Positions 63,877-64,000 of a stretch of 64,000 nt of DNA are shown here, piece after piece; within the stretch, counting starts at the first letter, position 1; every line of letters starts with the position of its first letter. The stretch is from Tetrapyrgos nigripes. Taxonomy: Eukaryota; Basidiomycota; Agaricomycetes; Agaricales; Campanellaceae. The notes beneath the pieces are model-generated. The model was not told the origin of the DNA and did no database searches. It worked only from the letters and a program-made list of their open reading frames with translations. The stretch lies in contig JAACJM010000015.1 in assembly GCA_013368315.1 (NCBI GenBank), forward strand, positions 62,001 through 126,000, given 5' to 3'. The translations under genes and the position numbers were made by a program.

Positions 63877-64000
63877 TGGCTGTGACAATGCGTCAGTGGC
63901 AGTGACGAGTGTCTCACGCTATATGCCGTGGCTGTAAGTACTTAGTAGGGTCGCACAAATATGGATCTGACAGTTGACTTCTCCGCTCTGTGTAAATAAT

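Overview
This 64-kb window is nuclear DNA from a filamentous basidiomycete, most likely an Agaricomycete. The basis is gene style: dense genes, many introns of about 40-75 nt with GT-AG ends, a basidiomycete-type XlnR-like Zn2Cys6 regulator, an NBR1-type autophagy receptor, and short divergent and convergent intergenic gaps. I did not identify the species. I found no tRNA, rRNA, CRISPR array or virus-like gene.

Layout, left to right (strand): PRP22 spliceosomal helicase, 5' end cut by the window (+); NXT1/p15-like mRNA-export factor (-); RIB7 riboflavin reductase (-); ISC1-type sphingolipid phospholipase C (+); HSL-type alpha/beta hydrolase with a disordered tail (-); methionine aminopeptidase 2 (-); RIB2-like deaminase (-); a gene-poor 1.7 kb stretch; a RhoGEF with a split DH domain (-); another gene-poor stretch ending in a degenerate ~0.6 kb inverted-repeat DNA transposon; NBR1-like selective-autophagy receptor (-); class-IV aminotransferase/aminodeoxychorismate lyase-like (+); UTP13 (-); forkhead protein with AT-hooks (-); XlnR-like Zn2Cys6 factor (-); NIPSNAP (-); putative type II membrane glycosyltransferase (-); ERI1-type exoribonuclease with a membrane anchor (+); L-rhamnose mutarotase (-); ARMT1/DUF89 protein (-); a ~1,500-residue coiled-coil protein (+); Lgl/Sro7/tomosyn (+); GOS1 SNARE (+); Scn1/TatD hydrolase (-); TRM5 (+); EF-hand aspartate/glutamate carrier (+); a secreted Thr-rich repeat protein (+); TXNDC17/Clot thioredoxin-like protein (+); MoaC (-) at the right edge.

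Most genes are conserved housekeeping genes in unrelated pathways. Some loose functional pairs occur: two riboflavin-pathway-type genes about 7 kb apart, two vesicle-trafficking genes side by side (Lgl and GOS1), and two transcription factors in tandem.

The least ordinary signals are: a 15-nt micro-exon that supplies the sixth zinc-binding cysteine of the Zn2Cys6 factor; a 23-nt micro-exon in MetAP2; a GC-AG intron; a fungal NBR1 with PB1, several ZZ fingers, an FW domain and a C-terminal LIR-like motif; a secreted protein built from exon-sized repeats; and three places where an otherwise clean reading frame breaks by one base at a homopolymer, which may be assembly errors.
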